Assembly (NCBI GenBank): GCA_010093605.1
Contig: MU004183.1
Coordinates: forward strand, 1,674,001 to 1,738,000
Direction: 5' to 3'
DNA from: Lophium mytilinum
Lineage: Eukaryota > Ascomycota > Dothideomycetes > Mytilinidiales > Mytilinidiaceae
DNA length: 64,000 nucleotides
Made by a program: the position numbers and the translations under genes. Positions 46,446 through 57,704 of this stretch are shown here, piece after piece. The notes below the pieces were generated by a model that saw only the letters and a list, made by a program, of their open reading frames with translations, was not told where the DNA came from and searched no databases. Numbering within the stretch: position 1 is the first letter of the stretch; each line of letters starts with the position of its first letter.

Positions 46446-46858
46446 CCCGGTTAGCGAGTGTAGAGCGATTTTGTCGCGTAGCTCAGCTACTTATCATTTG
46501 ATCGCGAAGCTTTTGAGTTTCTTCGTCCTCCTGTCAAGCCTTTCTAGAACTATTCTTTCAGCTAACGGGGAACTAGCGCTTCTTGATTTGGCTGGCTACG
46601 GCTTTACAGTCGCGCATGTTTGCTGCTAGTTTCTCTTCTGCTGCATTCCCTGGGCTGCGGCTGAGATCCAAGTTCCATGAAGCGACCGGGATCCGCACGA
46701 CATGTTGCTGTGCCGCAATGCACAGCTCCCCGCTGTGTCTGCCTAGCTCGGTCTCCATTGTGACTTCAAAATCTCGTCGTTTTTCCACCGAGCAACTCTT
46801 CTGCTGAGACTAATTTCTATCATTCATACTCTTGCCTACTATTGGCAAACTCTTACCT

Positions 46859-49777
46859 ATGGCAGACGCCCTAGCCGTCATTAGTGTTGTAGCGAGTATC
46901 GTCCAGCTCGTCGACTTTGGCAACAGAGTTTTGCTTCGCCTCAACGAGTTCCACACCAGTGCGGGCGAAGTTCCAAAAACATTTCAGCATATCAAAGCAG
47001 AATTGCCAGTGCTACTGGACACCCTTGAACAGACCAAAACTGGCATTCAGTCCGGCTCTGTAAGGGATGAAACTAAGAAGGCTCTTCTTCCCGCTATCAA
47101 TGGGTGTCGAGCGCAGATAGAATTACTTGATACTGTTATTGGGAAGATATTGCCACTGTCAAGTGACTCTTGGAGAGAGAAAAGCAGAAAAGCGGTTTCG
47201 AGTCTTCGCCAGGACGCGAAAGTTAGGAAGATAAGAAGCGATCTGCAGGGTTATATTCAGACTTTGACATTCTACCATGCCGCTGCCTCATCGGCGGTAC
47301 GACCTTTAATACGTAAGTCTAGAAATTGAAACATGCGATAGGGATAGGAAGTAGGTACGAGCCCTAATGCTCCTCAATTAGAAAATCCGTCATCTCCGTC
47401 CTCAACAGTCCCTTTTCGACGTGATCGAGACTTTGTGGATCGTGATATCCTCTCCGAGATACATCAGAAATGTTCCCAGCCAGCATCTCGAGTGGCACTA
47501 GTAGGGCTTGGAGGCGTAGGGTACGTTTCAAACTAGAAGAGCCTGAGGAGAGACCGAATTGACCATGCGAGTAGGAAGTCTCAACTTGCTATCGAGTACT
47601 CCTACCAAGTGCAAGAGAAATCACCGGATACCTGGGTCTTTTGGGTCCACGCAAGTAGTGGTGCCAGATTCGAAGAAGGCTATAGGAAAGTCGCTGAAAG
47701 AGTAAAGATCCCCGGCCGCGAAAAGCCAGAAGCCGATATACTACACCTCGTTAGCGACTGGCTTTGCGATGTAGCAAATGGCCATTGGGTCATGATAGTC
47801 GACAATGCCGACGACCCTAACGTATTTTACTATCAAGGTGATGGAAATGCGGATAAGGGCGGGAGTGGCGGGAGTGGCAGTTCAGCACCACAAACAAAGT
47901 CTATATCCGACTTTCTTCCTCAATCGCCTAATGGATCCACTCTCATCACTTCCCGGAACCGAGAACTAGCTTTCAAACTGACGGAAACTGCTTCGGACAT
48001 TATACAGGTCGACCCAATGGACCAAGATCATGCTCTGGCCCTTCTTCAAAAGAAACTCGGTAGTAGTTGCAATGGGGACGATGCGGTAAAGCTTCTAGAG
48101 ATGCTCGACTTTATGCCCCTTGCTATCACCCAGGCAGCTGCATATATCAACCAAAGGGCACCACGTATTACAGTCTCTAGGTATCTAGAAGATCTGAGCA
48201 GGGGTGACGAGGAAGGAGTAAGTCTACTAAAGAAGGATGTCGGAGACTCCCGCAGAGATGGTAGCTCATCAAACTCTATTATAGCCACTTGGCAGATGTC
48301 ATTCGAGCATATCCGCCAAATAAAACCTTCGGCTGCTAGGCTGCTGTCGCTCATGAGTCTCTTCGACCGGCAAGGCATCTCCGAATCACTGCTTGATCAC
48401 CACTACCAGGAAGGTGATGTCAAGGACGACTTCGAAGAAGATATACACACCTTGAGAAGTTATTCGTTAATCGGAACGAATATCGATGGCAACGTGTTTG
48501 AGATGCATCGGCTGGTCCAGTTCGCAACAAAGGCCTGGCTGGAGATGAACGACGAGCTAGAAAAGTGGAAGGAGCAGTATATTGAGGTGCTATATGAGGC
48601 TTTCCCGGTAGGGCGATACGAGAATTGGAAAACGTGTCTGGATTTGTTCCCACACGCCGAGAGTGTCCTTAGATATCGACCGACAAACGAGACCCGCCTA
48701 AACCAGTGGTGTTCGATCCTATTCAATGCTGCATGGTACGCTGATGACAGAGGAAATTACAAGTCCGCAGAGGAGATGAACCAGCGAGCGCTGAAAGGGC
48801 TCAAGAAAACGATAGGGTCAGAACATCCCTCTACGCTAGCCTGCATGGAAAATCTAGCGTTAGCGTACAGGAAGCAGGGGAGGTGGAAGAAAGCCGAAAA
48901 GCTAGAGGTGCAAGTGATGGAGATAAGCATTAGGGTGCTTGGGGAGGAAGACCCTTCCACGCTAACTAGCATCGCCAATCTTGCGTCAACATATTGGGAG
49001 CAAGGGCGGTGGAAGGAGGCCGCAGAGCTACAAGCAAAAGAGTTGCAGATATGCTCGAGGGTGCTTGGAGAGGAGCATCCTTCTACGCTAACTAGCATGG
49101 CCAATCTATCGTTAACCCTTTGGAATCAAGGGCGGCGGAAAGAGGCTGCAGAGCTACAAGCGAAAGAGTTTCAAATTTGCTCGAGAGTGCTCGGAGAGGA
49201 TCATCCTCTTACACTAACTAGCATGGCCAACCTTGCGTCAACATATTGGGATCAAGGGCGGTGGACAGAGGCTGAAGAGCTGCAAACAAAAGAGTTGCAG
49301 ATTTGCTCGAGGGTGCTTGGGGAAGATCATCCTTCCACGCTGACCAGCATGGCAAACTTTGCATCAACACTTTGGAGTCGAGGACGGTGGAAGGAGGCTG
49401 AAGAGCTGCAAGAAAAGGAGTTGCGAATTTGTTCAAGGGTGCTTGGGCAAGATCATCCTTCCACATTGATTAGCATGGCCAACCTAGCATCAACGTACAG
49501 GAAGCAAAAGCGATTACAAGAAGCCGAAGACCTACAGAAACAAGAGTTGGAGATGTGTTCTAGATTATTGGGCCAAGAGCACCCGGACACGCTGAAAAGC
49601 ATGCAAAATCTTGCTTACATTTTCAAAGACGAAGACCGTCATGATGAGGCTATAGGGTTGATGGATACATGTGTCCAGTTACGGAAGAAAGTATTAGGAG
49701 TAGAGCACCCGCATACAGTTTCTTCTCTTGAATTGCTGGACGAATGGCGCGTGGAGCAGACGTCTCCTAGATCGTAG
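46859..49777 (+). CDS. NLR-like protein: SesA-type N-terminus, NB-ARC, TPR repeats
   Basis: Three exons, 46859-47312, 47382-47520 and 47575-49777, give 931 residues. Residues 1-150 (MADALAVISVVASIVQLVDF, then AGEVPKTFQHIKAELPVLLD) match the SesA-type domain found at the N-terminus of fungal STAND NTPases. The second junction lies inside the P-loop and restores GLGGVGKSQLAIEY at about residue 193. Walker B follows as WVMIVDNADD, then GSTLITSRNRE and the GLPL-like MPLAITQAAAYI. From about residue 610 there are eight kinesin-light-chain-type TPR units of 42 residues marked by EHPSTLTSMANLA and VLGE. Fungal NLRs of this build act in heterokaryon incompatibility and response to non-self; activation by oligomerisation is family knowledge. 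The near-identity of the repeat units is typical of this class. The frame upstream has no ATG before 46859, which fixes the start. Confidence 0.9.
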
Positions 49778-50564
49778 ATTGACATTGTAACCTATGAACT
49801 ACATCAACTTATCTAGAGATAAGAATCGCACCGTTGAGAAGCGATCTATTCATATCGCGTCTGCGGGCAGAGCTCTGATTGCGGCAGCACCTGAAAGTAT
49901 GTCGGTCAGCCTTCTCACTTTAACATCTTGTTGTATTTCTTTACACTATATGTTCTCGCAACCAACATCCACAGCATGACTTCCGCAGTGATATCAAGTA
50001 AGCGGTTGAACTAGTGGGACTTCTTTCAGATCCCACTCGACGCCGGAAGAGTGACCTACTCTCGAAGTGACGCGTGCCTCACCGTGGACCACTACCGTGA
50101 CAACCGACAAGTCTGAGCACGCCGCACACTGGTACGCCACTGCTTGAAGTCCCCCGCATGGTTTCGAGGACTCAAGGGCGATGTCAAGCTTCAAACAGTG
50201 CAGATTAGACTGCCTCTTGACTAATTGCCTGCTCAGCAGCCAGGCTACCCCCAACAGTGGTGCCAGTGAGCAAATTGGAGATGAACGGGATTCAGTTTGT
50301 GTGCCCAGACTTATGGCCTAGTACTGTATACCAGGAAACATCGGACGATTGCATCGGCTAGTGGAAAGACTCATCATCAAGCGGACCTTTCAAGGCTTTA
50401 AAATAATCGTGATGACAGTTACGAACGGCTCAGAGGGTAGTTTCAGCAGAACAATGAGATGTAATTCAGACTCGACTAAAGACCTAGGTATCCGCATCCC
50501 AAAACCAACCTTCCAGCCCCGTATTTGAAACCAAAAGCCCAAACGGTGAACTGCAGTCCCACAC
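49778..50564. other. intergenic stretch between convergent genes
   Basis: About 790 bases between the 3' ends of the NLR-like and WW-domain genes. No gene, repeat or RNA is recognised. Confidence 0.5.
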
Positions 50565-51402
50565 CTAATCGGAACCGGAACCGGACTCCTCTTCTTCCTC
50601 TTCTTCTCTTTCTTCCTCTATTTGCATCTGATTAGCACGTTTTCCTAAAAGTAAGTGGAAGACACATACCTTCACGCTCCCCCTCGCCGCCTTTCTCACC
50701 ACCACTACTCTTACTCTTACTCTTCGACTTCTTCGATTTCTTCGATAGGAAACCAGTAAGACCCTTGATCACCTTCTTCTGTATATCATCCTCTTTCTTC
50801 TCTTTCTTCTCCTCGCCCGGCGCTTTGACACCCTCGGCAGCTGGCACCGCAGCCGCTGCCGGTGGAGCGGCGTGTCCATCTATGCCTTTGGTCGCGTCGA
50901 CGGGCGCTCCGGCTGGTATATCCCACTGTGTACGGCCAGTTGCGGTCTCGACATAGAACCAGCGTTGGCTAGGTTGGTCCCACTGTGCGATCCAGCCAGC
51001 GGGTAGGGGAGGCGCGCCAGGGGTTGCCTGGGCGGCAGCTGGAGGAGCATAGGTGGCTGGGAGGGCAGGCTCGCTGGTAGCTGGGGGAGCGTATGCAGCG
51101 GGTTGGGCGGCTACTGGAGCTGCAATCTAGGTGTTAGCATGCCTCTAGACTTTGCTATCTTGAGCGGGCTTTTATTTGATTTTTGTAGCACCTATACACC
51201 ATAGAAAGCTGAGAAACAGTAAAAGGTAGATCAGAAGATCAGAAGATCAGAAGCAGAATCAAGAACTTGAATGACATAAAGAATTACCATGCTGCTCGAC
51301 TGGCTTCGCCTCAACCGGCTTCGCTTCCTCCTTCTTGGGCTTATCCTCTAGCGATGCCTTTAGCCCCTCGAACTCCTTGGTGAGTTTCTTAAAGAACGAC
51401 AT
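50565..51402 (-). CDS. WW-domain protein with lysine-rich and acidic tail
   Basis: Three minus-strand exons, 51288-51402, 50670-51119 and 50565-50617, give 205 residues. The N-terminus (MSFFKKLTKEFEGLKASLED) may form an amphipathic helix. An Ala/Pro-rich linker leads to one WW domain at about residues 72-105, with LPAGWIAQWDQPSQRWFYVE and GRTQWDIP; both signature Trp residues and the Pro are present, so binding to proline-rich ligands is expected. The second half is KKSKKSKSKSKSS-rich and ends in a run of Glu followed by SGSGSD. The last acceptor was chosen because it alone keeps this acidic frame to a stop; the preceding acceptor gives an Arg-rich frame. No catalytic domain is visible. Proteins of this layout are common in filamentous fungi and remain uncharacterised. 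Confidence 0.8.
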
Positions 51403-52464
51403 TTTGAATAGACAATATAGAATATCAGAGCCTGAAACTTTACAAAATCGACAACGGGATGCAGCGGAAGATATAGAAAAGGGAGAAATTCAGCTTCTGC
51501 ATGATACAAGGCGGGGCAGCACGCCAGGCAGAAGAACAAGCACCTAGCCAAGCACAGCATCGGATGCTTCACCCCAATAGCTCTGTCTTGGCTCGCTTGG
51601 CCCTGCAGAGCGCACGCCTCGTTGGAGGAAATCGGCCGAGAAGTGTTTCCCAAGGGGCTAAATTTACACATTTTTGAGCGCCGGTGAGTCGCTGGTTGGG
51701 CACCCATATGCACGATTCCCTTCGAGGTTTGCCAAGCACCGCTGTGCCAGGCTGTGCGCTCCAATAGCGACAGGGTACGGCATGAAGAGTGGCCGGGCTG
51801 ATAGTTGGTGTAGACGGCCGATATCTTGGTGGCTGAAACGAAGCTGGCATGGACCCCGCTAGGTCAGGGACAATCACACCTGGTGTAGCGCTAAGCATCG
51901 TTAGCAAGCTGGGCGGTGTAGCTTAGACTGTGTTTCGGCAGGAACTGCTACGCAGATTTTGCGGTAGCCTTGAGCCTTGCAGACCTAGCGCCTCGGATGA
52001 ATGTATCCCAGGCTGAAGGGTCTTGGGGCGGGAAAAGATTAAAGTTAAGGGAACCATTGAGCACGGTCATGTGACGATCACGTGGACTGGACCCACTGCA
52101 CTATGGTCTTACTGTCGCTAATAAATGCAAGGATCTGATTGAGTTCATTCTTGTATCTCCACCGAGCCTGCCACCTCATTGCTATGTTTGCTTGTGTTTG
52201 GTACACACATAGCTTTTTATCTAGCTGATCTTGGTGCAGATCCAATGATTGGAAGAGGTATTCTAACGAAGCTGCAAACCCCCGACATGATCTACGAGGC
52301 TGACTGGGCTGTTGCGTTATCTCCACGGCCCAGCCTTAGACACGTCAGGCAAGCACTCGCAGAAGACTTTTTGGTTTGAAAAGTTTCATCATCATCCGTC
52401 CAAGCAATCATCTTCATACGCATCTCTTGATTTCTGCAGCTTTGAACTGCTCCGCCTCGCCGCA
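51403..52464. other. divergent intergenic region between WW-domain and P450 genes
   Basis: About 1.06 kb between divergent start codons, containing both promoters. The P450 frame stays open upstream of its chosen ATG to about 52312, but that part has no P450 sequence. Nothing else is recognised. Confidence 0.5.
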
Positions 52465-54406
52465 ATGCTATTAGACAGCCAAGTTGCGCGCGCCACAGTG
52501 CTCGCTGGCATCACTCTCGTAACATACTATGCCTGGACGTACATGCAGTCGCCGCTGCGTCGTATCCCCGGGCCTTTCCTGGCAATTTTTACTGACTTAT
52601 GGCGTCTTTCCAGCTGGTGGACCGGCCGTACCCATCTGGCTCAGATTGAACTACACCGGAAGCTCGGCCGCGCCGTGCGCCTGGGCCCAAACATGGTCAG
52701 CCTGAGTGACCCAACTCTGATTCCTACGGTATACTCTAGTACCAAACCGTGGCTCAAGGTGAGCACAGCAGAGATGGATGGCGTCTGACGGGTGGCTATC
52801 AGACCTCGGATGCGGACTATCACTGATAGCGTGTAGAGCGATATGTACTCCTCCAACGATATAGTTGTAAATGGTGTCAAGACGTCTAACATATTTGCCA
52901 CGACGGATCATGCCTGGCACACGAAAATGGTCAAGCCGATACGTAATATGGGTACGATGACAAAGACCCTTGCAAATTGTGAAGGAGCTGTAGACGAGAC
53001 CATCACGCTGCTTTGCTCACAGATGGACACGTTGGCCAAAGAAGGGGCTACGGTTCGGATGGAGAAGTGGTTGCTATATTGTATGTGATTGCGTAGTGCG
53101 CTTTAGGTTAGTTGAAGAGGGCTGACCCCGTGTAGTTGCATACGATTGCCTTCATAAGCTCACCTTTGACTTCCACCGCGGTTACCTAGAGACGGGAGAC
53201 GACGTTGGAAGTTTCATCAAGGACGCATATGGCGGATTGGTCTACTTTGGCCTGGTAATTCATCTCAGTTGACTGTGCTCAAGATCTAGTTCGTCAAGGC
53301 CTCTTCCATAATCACAACCTTCTCATGCCTTTCATCGCCCTTCACTCTTCATGTACACTTCCCCGCACGGAAGATGTAAGCTACAAAGAAGAAGGCTGAC
53401 CTCTCCAGTGTGTTAGTATGCCTGTTCTCCACCGCTTGCTTATCGGAAATCCTCTCCTAAAGCCCTTCCTCGGCAAGCCGCCCTTCCTCGGCAAGCCGCC
53501 CTTCCTCTGGGCATTCCAACAAGCCTACGCAGCCGTAGCAGCACGCAAAGCCCAGCACGAGGCCGCTGGCAGCCTTCCCGGCTCCTCCGACTTCCTCGAC
53601 CTCTTTCTCGCTGCTCGTTCTACCTACCCGGACATCGTCACAGGTGACGACGTGGTTGTGAATTACCTCTTTCTGAACTTAGTCGCCGGCTCCGACACGA
53701 CGGGAACCTCATTGGCCGTCATCTTGTACTACGTCTACCGTGATCCACGCATCTTAGCCAAGCTACGGGCCGAGCTCGTAGTAGCAGGCTACGATGGTAG
53801 CTCCATTCTGACGTACCGTGACGGCGCTCGTCTGCCCTACCTCAATGCTGTGGTGCAGGAGGGATTACGGTTTCACCCGCCTATAGGGCTTACCCTCGAG
53901 CGGGTGGTCCCCTCAAGGGGTTGGCAGATGCCAGACGGCGGTCCGATGCTCCCCAAAGGCACTAAAGTAGGGATGAATGCGTGGGTGAGCAACCGAGACG
54001 AGGTTGTGTTTGGGTCGGAGGACGTGGATGCGTTTGTGCCCGAGCGGTGGACGAAGAGAGCTGAAGAAAAGGAAGAGGACTGGAGTGAGAGGATTGCACA
54101 AATGAAGAATCTAATGCTGACTTTTGGGCATGGGAGTCGGGTTTGCACGGGGAAGAGCATCGCGATGCTGGAGCTGGTGAAAGTGGTGGGCACGTTTGTA
54201 GGAAGATATGATGTGAGTGATCTTGCTGTTTCATCGTGGGCCTCAGGTTGGGATAATGCTAACGCGATGGCTCGATTGGACAGCTTGAATTTCTTACTCC
54301 CGAGTGGAGGACCGAGAATATTTGGTTCGTATTTCCGTCGGGCTTTGATGTTAGAGTGACGCCGAGGGAGGGGGTGCGTGAGCTGGGTAGTCCCGACGAA
54401 CGATAA
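52465..54406 (+). CDS. cytochrome P450 monooxygenase, pisatin-demethylase-like
   Basis: Five exons, 52465-52758, 52837-53080, 53136-53254, 53409-54212 and 54284-54406, give 527 residues. An N-terminal membrane anchor (VLAGITLVTYYAWTYM) is followed by the RRIPGPF hinge typical of microsomal P450s. The I-helix motif is LVAGSDTTGTSL, the K-helix ExxR is EGLR, and FVPERW precedes the haem loop FGHGSRVCTGKS, whose haem-ligand Cys is residue 465. The last intron restores the conserved C-terminus ENIWFVFPSGFDVRVTPR; without it the frame would read on to a non-family end at 54359. A six-residue unit FLGKPP is duplicated in tandem near residue 240. The enzyme should be an ER-bound monooxygenase. The substrate is unknown; no biosynthetic core gene lies next to it, so a secondary-metabolite cluster is not supported. 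Confidence 0.92.
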
Positions 54407-54990
54407 ACGGGTCTTGGACTCGCATATTGAGGATATGGAAATCTTGGGCTCCCTTGAGATTAGCCAGGTCGTCTACTTTATACTGGAAGTTTTAGCCGAA
54501 GTGTGGTATTACCCTGGGGAAGTTTATGCCCTTGAAGATTGTGTACCTTCGAAGCAAACGTACATGTTGTCGTCCCTACGTTGTATAACTACATTGTGAA
54601 GCAACAATTTTTCTGTTCAATAGCAGGTTTGGAAATTAGCGCCGCCTAGCGAAAATGTGTCTTCCTTTCTGATAGGATAATGGTCAGCAAGAAGAGCCTA
54701 CACCCAACATTAGGCGCTGATGCCTGATTAGTAAGTCGACACCCAATTCTTGGAACCGGTGCGGCTGAGTCCGCTGGCAAAGTGGGGAGTCGTGTCCACC
54801 TTACTTCTACTGTAGCCAGCGTATTTACTTAGCAGAAATAAGCGATATGAAAGCAAAGTAAAGGATCAAGTTCGACGAAGATTCTTCTTTCCTAGCTGTT
54901 CACGCTTCAAGCCCTCTTCGAAGCAAAAGACCTCCCGGGGTGGGATCCCGTCTTCGAACACAAAGCAAATACATCCAGATCTTCATTATA
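54407..54990. other. intergenic stretch downstream of the P450
   Basis: About 580 bases between the P450 stop and the broken deaminase gene. No gene or repeat is recognised. Confidence 0.5.
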
Positions 54991-56996
54991 ATGGGGAAGG
55001 AGAAGGATAGATTCGTTGACCAGGGCTGGCCTCCACCTTCCAGTTCAAGTGTAATTCGCACTGCTTCACAACCTACACTGAGCTCGGCTTCCCGTTCAGT
55101 TGACGACTTTGTCTGGAATCTGCCAGGTCTCGACAAGTACCAATTCTACGCTGCAGGATTCCATATGAACAAATACCACAAGAGCCAGGGCATCGGGAAG
55201 CAAACAACACTCAAGCGGTGACGAATAAGACCATAAATAAGCTCCCGGCCAAGAAACTGGAAACAGAGGTTCTTGATTATCTCGCATTGCTCTTTGAGAA
55301 AGTCAAAGGAAACTTCCCTTCAGAACCTACACGTGACGCTCAACATGTCACCGCCACAGCAATGAGGAAGACCGGCAAGCTCTTCGAGATTCATATTGCA
55401 AATAACGATGGGGAGCAAGAAGGAGACCGGGACTTTAAACAAGACCTTGAGTTCTGGTTTGAGAAAAAAGGGCGCTTCGACGATGATGAATGGATGTAGA
55501 CTAGAATGAAAGAGTTCTGGTTCCAACGCCTCCATAATTATGCAAGACAAATCAACAGCAAATGAAACAAGATTTCCAAACTTGGACAGCAAGAAGCACA
55601 CAATGATTTGATCGAGTTGTACGAGAACAGCTTAGGACAGCTTGAGCCGTTTGACGAGCACCTCTTTGAGAAAGACTGGACGGAGGCGAAGTCAATTTGG
55701 TCGGACTCGGACCCGGAGGGCTCTGAGCTGCAACTTAGAGAAGCAGGCGAGACCGTCATTCCATTTAATATTGGGCGCCAGCCTTATGAGGTAGTCGATG
55801 CACAGCCTGTCCAAACTAACCTGGGAGACGGCGCTACTATCAAGAGCAAACAGGAGCTAGGAAAAGCTTTCCAAAAGCTCATCAAATTCATCCGATAATT
55901 GGGGACAACGGCAAAGGCCTTTCAGGCTTTCAGCACGTTCCGAAAAAATATGAGTGAAAGTGATGAGACCATAAAGCTAGAGTTCCTCAAGCGAACCCCA
56001 AATCTCGATTTCGATCAAGACGCGAGAGATAATATCCACAAAGTCTTAAGCGAGTGGACTGGAGCCAAAGGCAAATTAACCTTCTCAACGAGGAGAGCGG
56101 ACGTGGTAGATGCACTGTCGAGCAAGAAAACCTTCCACCGCTACTTTCATTGCGAACTTCAACTGCTAGACAAGTTTCTCGACGAAACCGACGTCTACGA
56201 CTACTTCGGTTGTAGCAAGTTATCATGTTTCGTCTGCTGGGGCGTCTTGAAAGGCACACGCTACAGGACAAGAGACACGCACGCAAAAGTGTACCATTCG
56301 TGCGCGTTCCCATTCACTCTATCCAAAGGGGAGAGTCGGTACCAACTCTTGCTGGCACTGAAAAAGGTGCAGGACTATATGACGGAGAGGGTGCTTCGTC
56401 AAGCATTAGACACGGATTACGCGTTTCCAGACAATGCCAGCCTAGCTGAGACGTTAGACGGACCTCAGGAATGGCAAGGGAAGAGTACGCGTCATTTTAC
56501 CGTACATGATTCGAAAAACGGGAGGGTTCACAAGATAGCGCGGACGCGCGCAATTCGGATACCTGTTGATGGGCACCCTGTGTCTGAACTGGTCAACTTC
56601 TACAAGAAAGGTATTAGAGCTGAAATCGCAGAACCCGTACCAGCGAAGAGGCCAGATTGGCCGATGCTAGCTTGGATAACGCAATGGTGGTGTGAGACTG
56701 CGAGATGTAAGAGCTTCCATCGAAAGCTGTTCTCAGAAGTCTTGGGGGGCTCTCAAAAGGAGATCATGATCCAAGGATACTTTCACATTCACGATGAGAT
56801 ACCAGCCATGAATAGCTGGTGTCGAGATCTGATTCGCGACTCGAAGGGCGACAAGATCGATCCTGGCAAGAACTTCTTGTGGAGAGGCGATCTGGTTGTG
56901 TACAGAACGATTGGGCGAGCCGGAAATACCTGGGACATTCCTAGCGATTTTGAGTATATCGACGAAGAGGACGACTTTTGGAAGTTCTCCAGCTAG
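54991..56996 (+). pseudogene. OTT_1508-type deaminase-family gene, broken
   Basis: A ~2 kb stretch carries one protein family in pieces. It begins with MGKEKDRFVDQGWPP, continues through a long helical N-terminal region, and ends with an open segment of about 1.1 kb (55899-56996). In that segment the zinc-deaminase landmarks are visible: a His-Cys-Glu in YFHCELQLLD and a Cys-rich GCSKLSCFVCWG, as in the OTT_1508-like deaminases that are expanded in filamentous fungi. The whole looks broken, with about four interruptions in the first half, whereas the deaminase part itself still looks intact. Spliced alternatives were considered and do not explain all of the interruptions. The relics are probably young, because the sequence between interruptions is well preserved. 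Family membership is inferred from motif layout. Confidence 0.7.
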
Positions 56997-57704
56997 TTCG
57001 TACTTCCATTCGTGACGTGGGTAGGTTATAGAATGTCTTCGCTTCCTGAATGTTTCGAGTTCACTAGGTCTGACCAGCGCTAGACTACACACACAATGCG
57101 GCGGTGATAGCCGAATACGACGAGATGCAGAGGTATTGGGATCGTTACGACGAGACGCAGAGGTATTGGGATCCGTTTCCTAACGTTCCCATCGATGAGG
57201 ATGATGATGGTGGTACGGTAATTATGAACCCATCCCCACCCCGCTACATTATTTCAGCTGGAACTGCGCATGCATCGAGGTGGAACAACTAGATTAGAAG
57301 TCGCATTAGATCTTAGAGGGAGTCTGAGGTAATGAAGGGGTTGGGTCGGAGGCAGTTGGGTTTGGAGTAATGGAGCGGCCTTTTTTAGGGTCTGGCGAGA
57401 CTTTGTAGTTAGTTCAACATTGACTGGATTGAAGGCCAGGAATAGTTTTAGAGCTTCAGATCACCCTCGAGGGAGAAGTTTTGGAACGCAGGGCCCATGT
57501 CGACAGGGCACCCAGAATTCTGCCAGTGAACTTTGACAGGTTGATTGCACGGATTGAGAAGTTGAAGGCTGGCTGATGGATGGCGAAGATTGTAAGGAAA
57601 GGGAGGAGGTACACTATGTTCACGTGATTCCTCGGATCAACATTTTGCCGACTCCAAAGCAACTTTTCCGCAAGCCATCACCTTCATCGTCTTATCTCCC
57701 CAAA
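56997..57704. other. intergenic stretch with a 30-bp tandem duplication
   Basis: About 700 bases. A 30-bp unit (TACGACGAGA.GCAGAGGTA...) is repeated in tandem at about 57116-57176, and a short open frame through it would encode two copies of YDEMQRYWD-like sequence. No ATG or splice partner supports a gene here. The right end is the promoter of the mL50 gene. Confidence 0.45.

Larger units (their letters stand above)
45494..46858. other. repeat-laden spacer upstream of the NLR-like gene
   Basis: About 1.4 kb that holds a GA microsatellite, a G-rich stretch and a ~107-bp tandem array (listed separately), then ~400 bases with no repeat that should include the NLR promoter. No gene is recognised. 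Confidence 0.5.

Noticed and set aside
52465-54406. Secondary-metabolite cluster around the P450
   Set aside because: No polyketide synthase, NRPS, terpene cyclase or other tailoring gene lies nearby.
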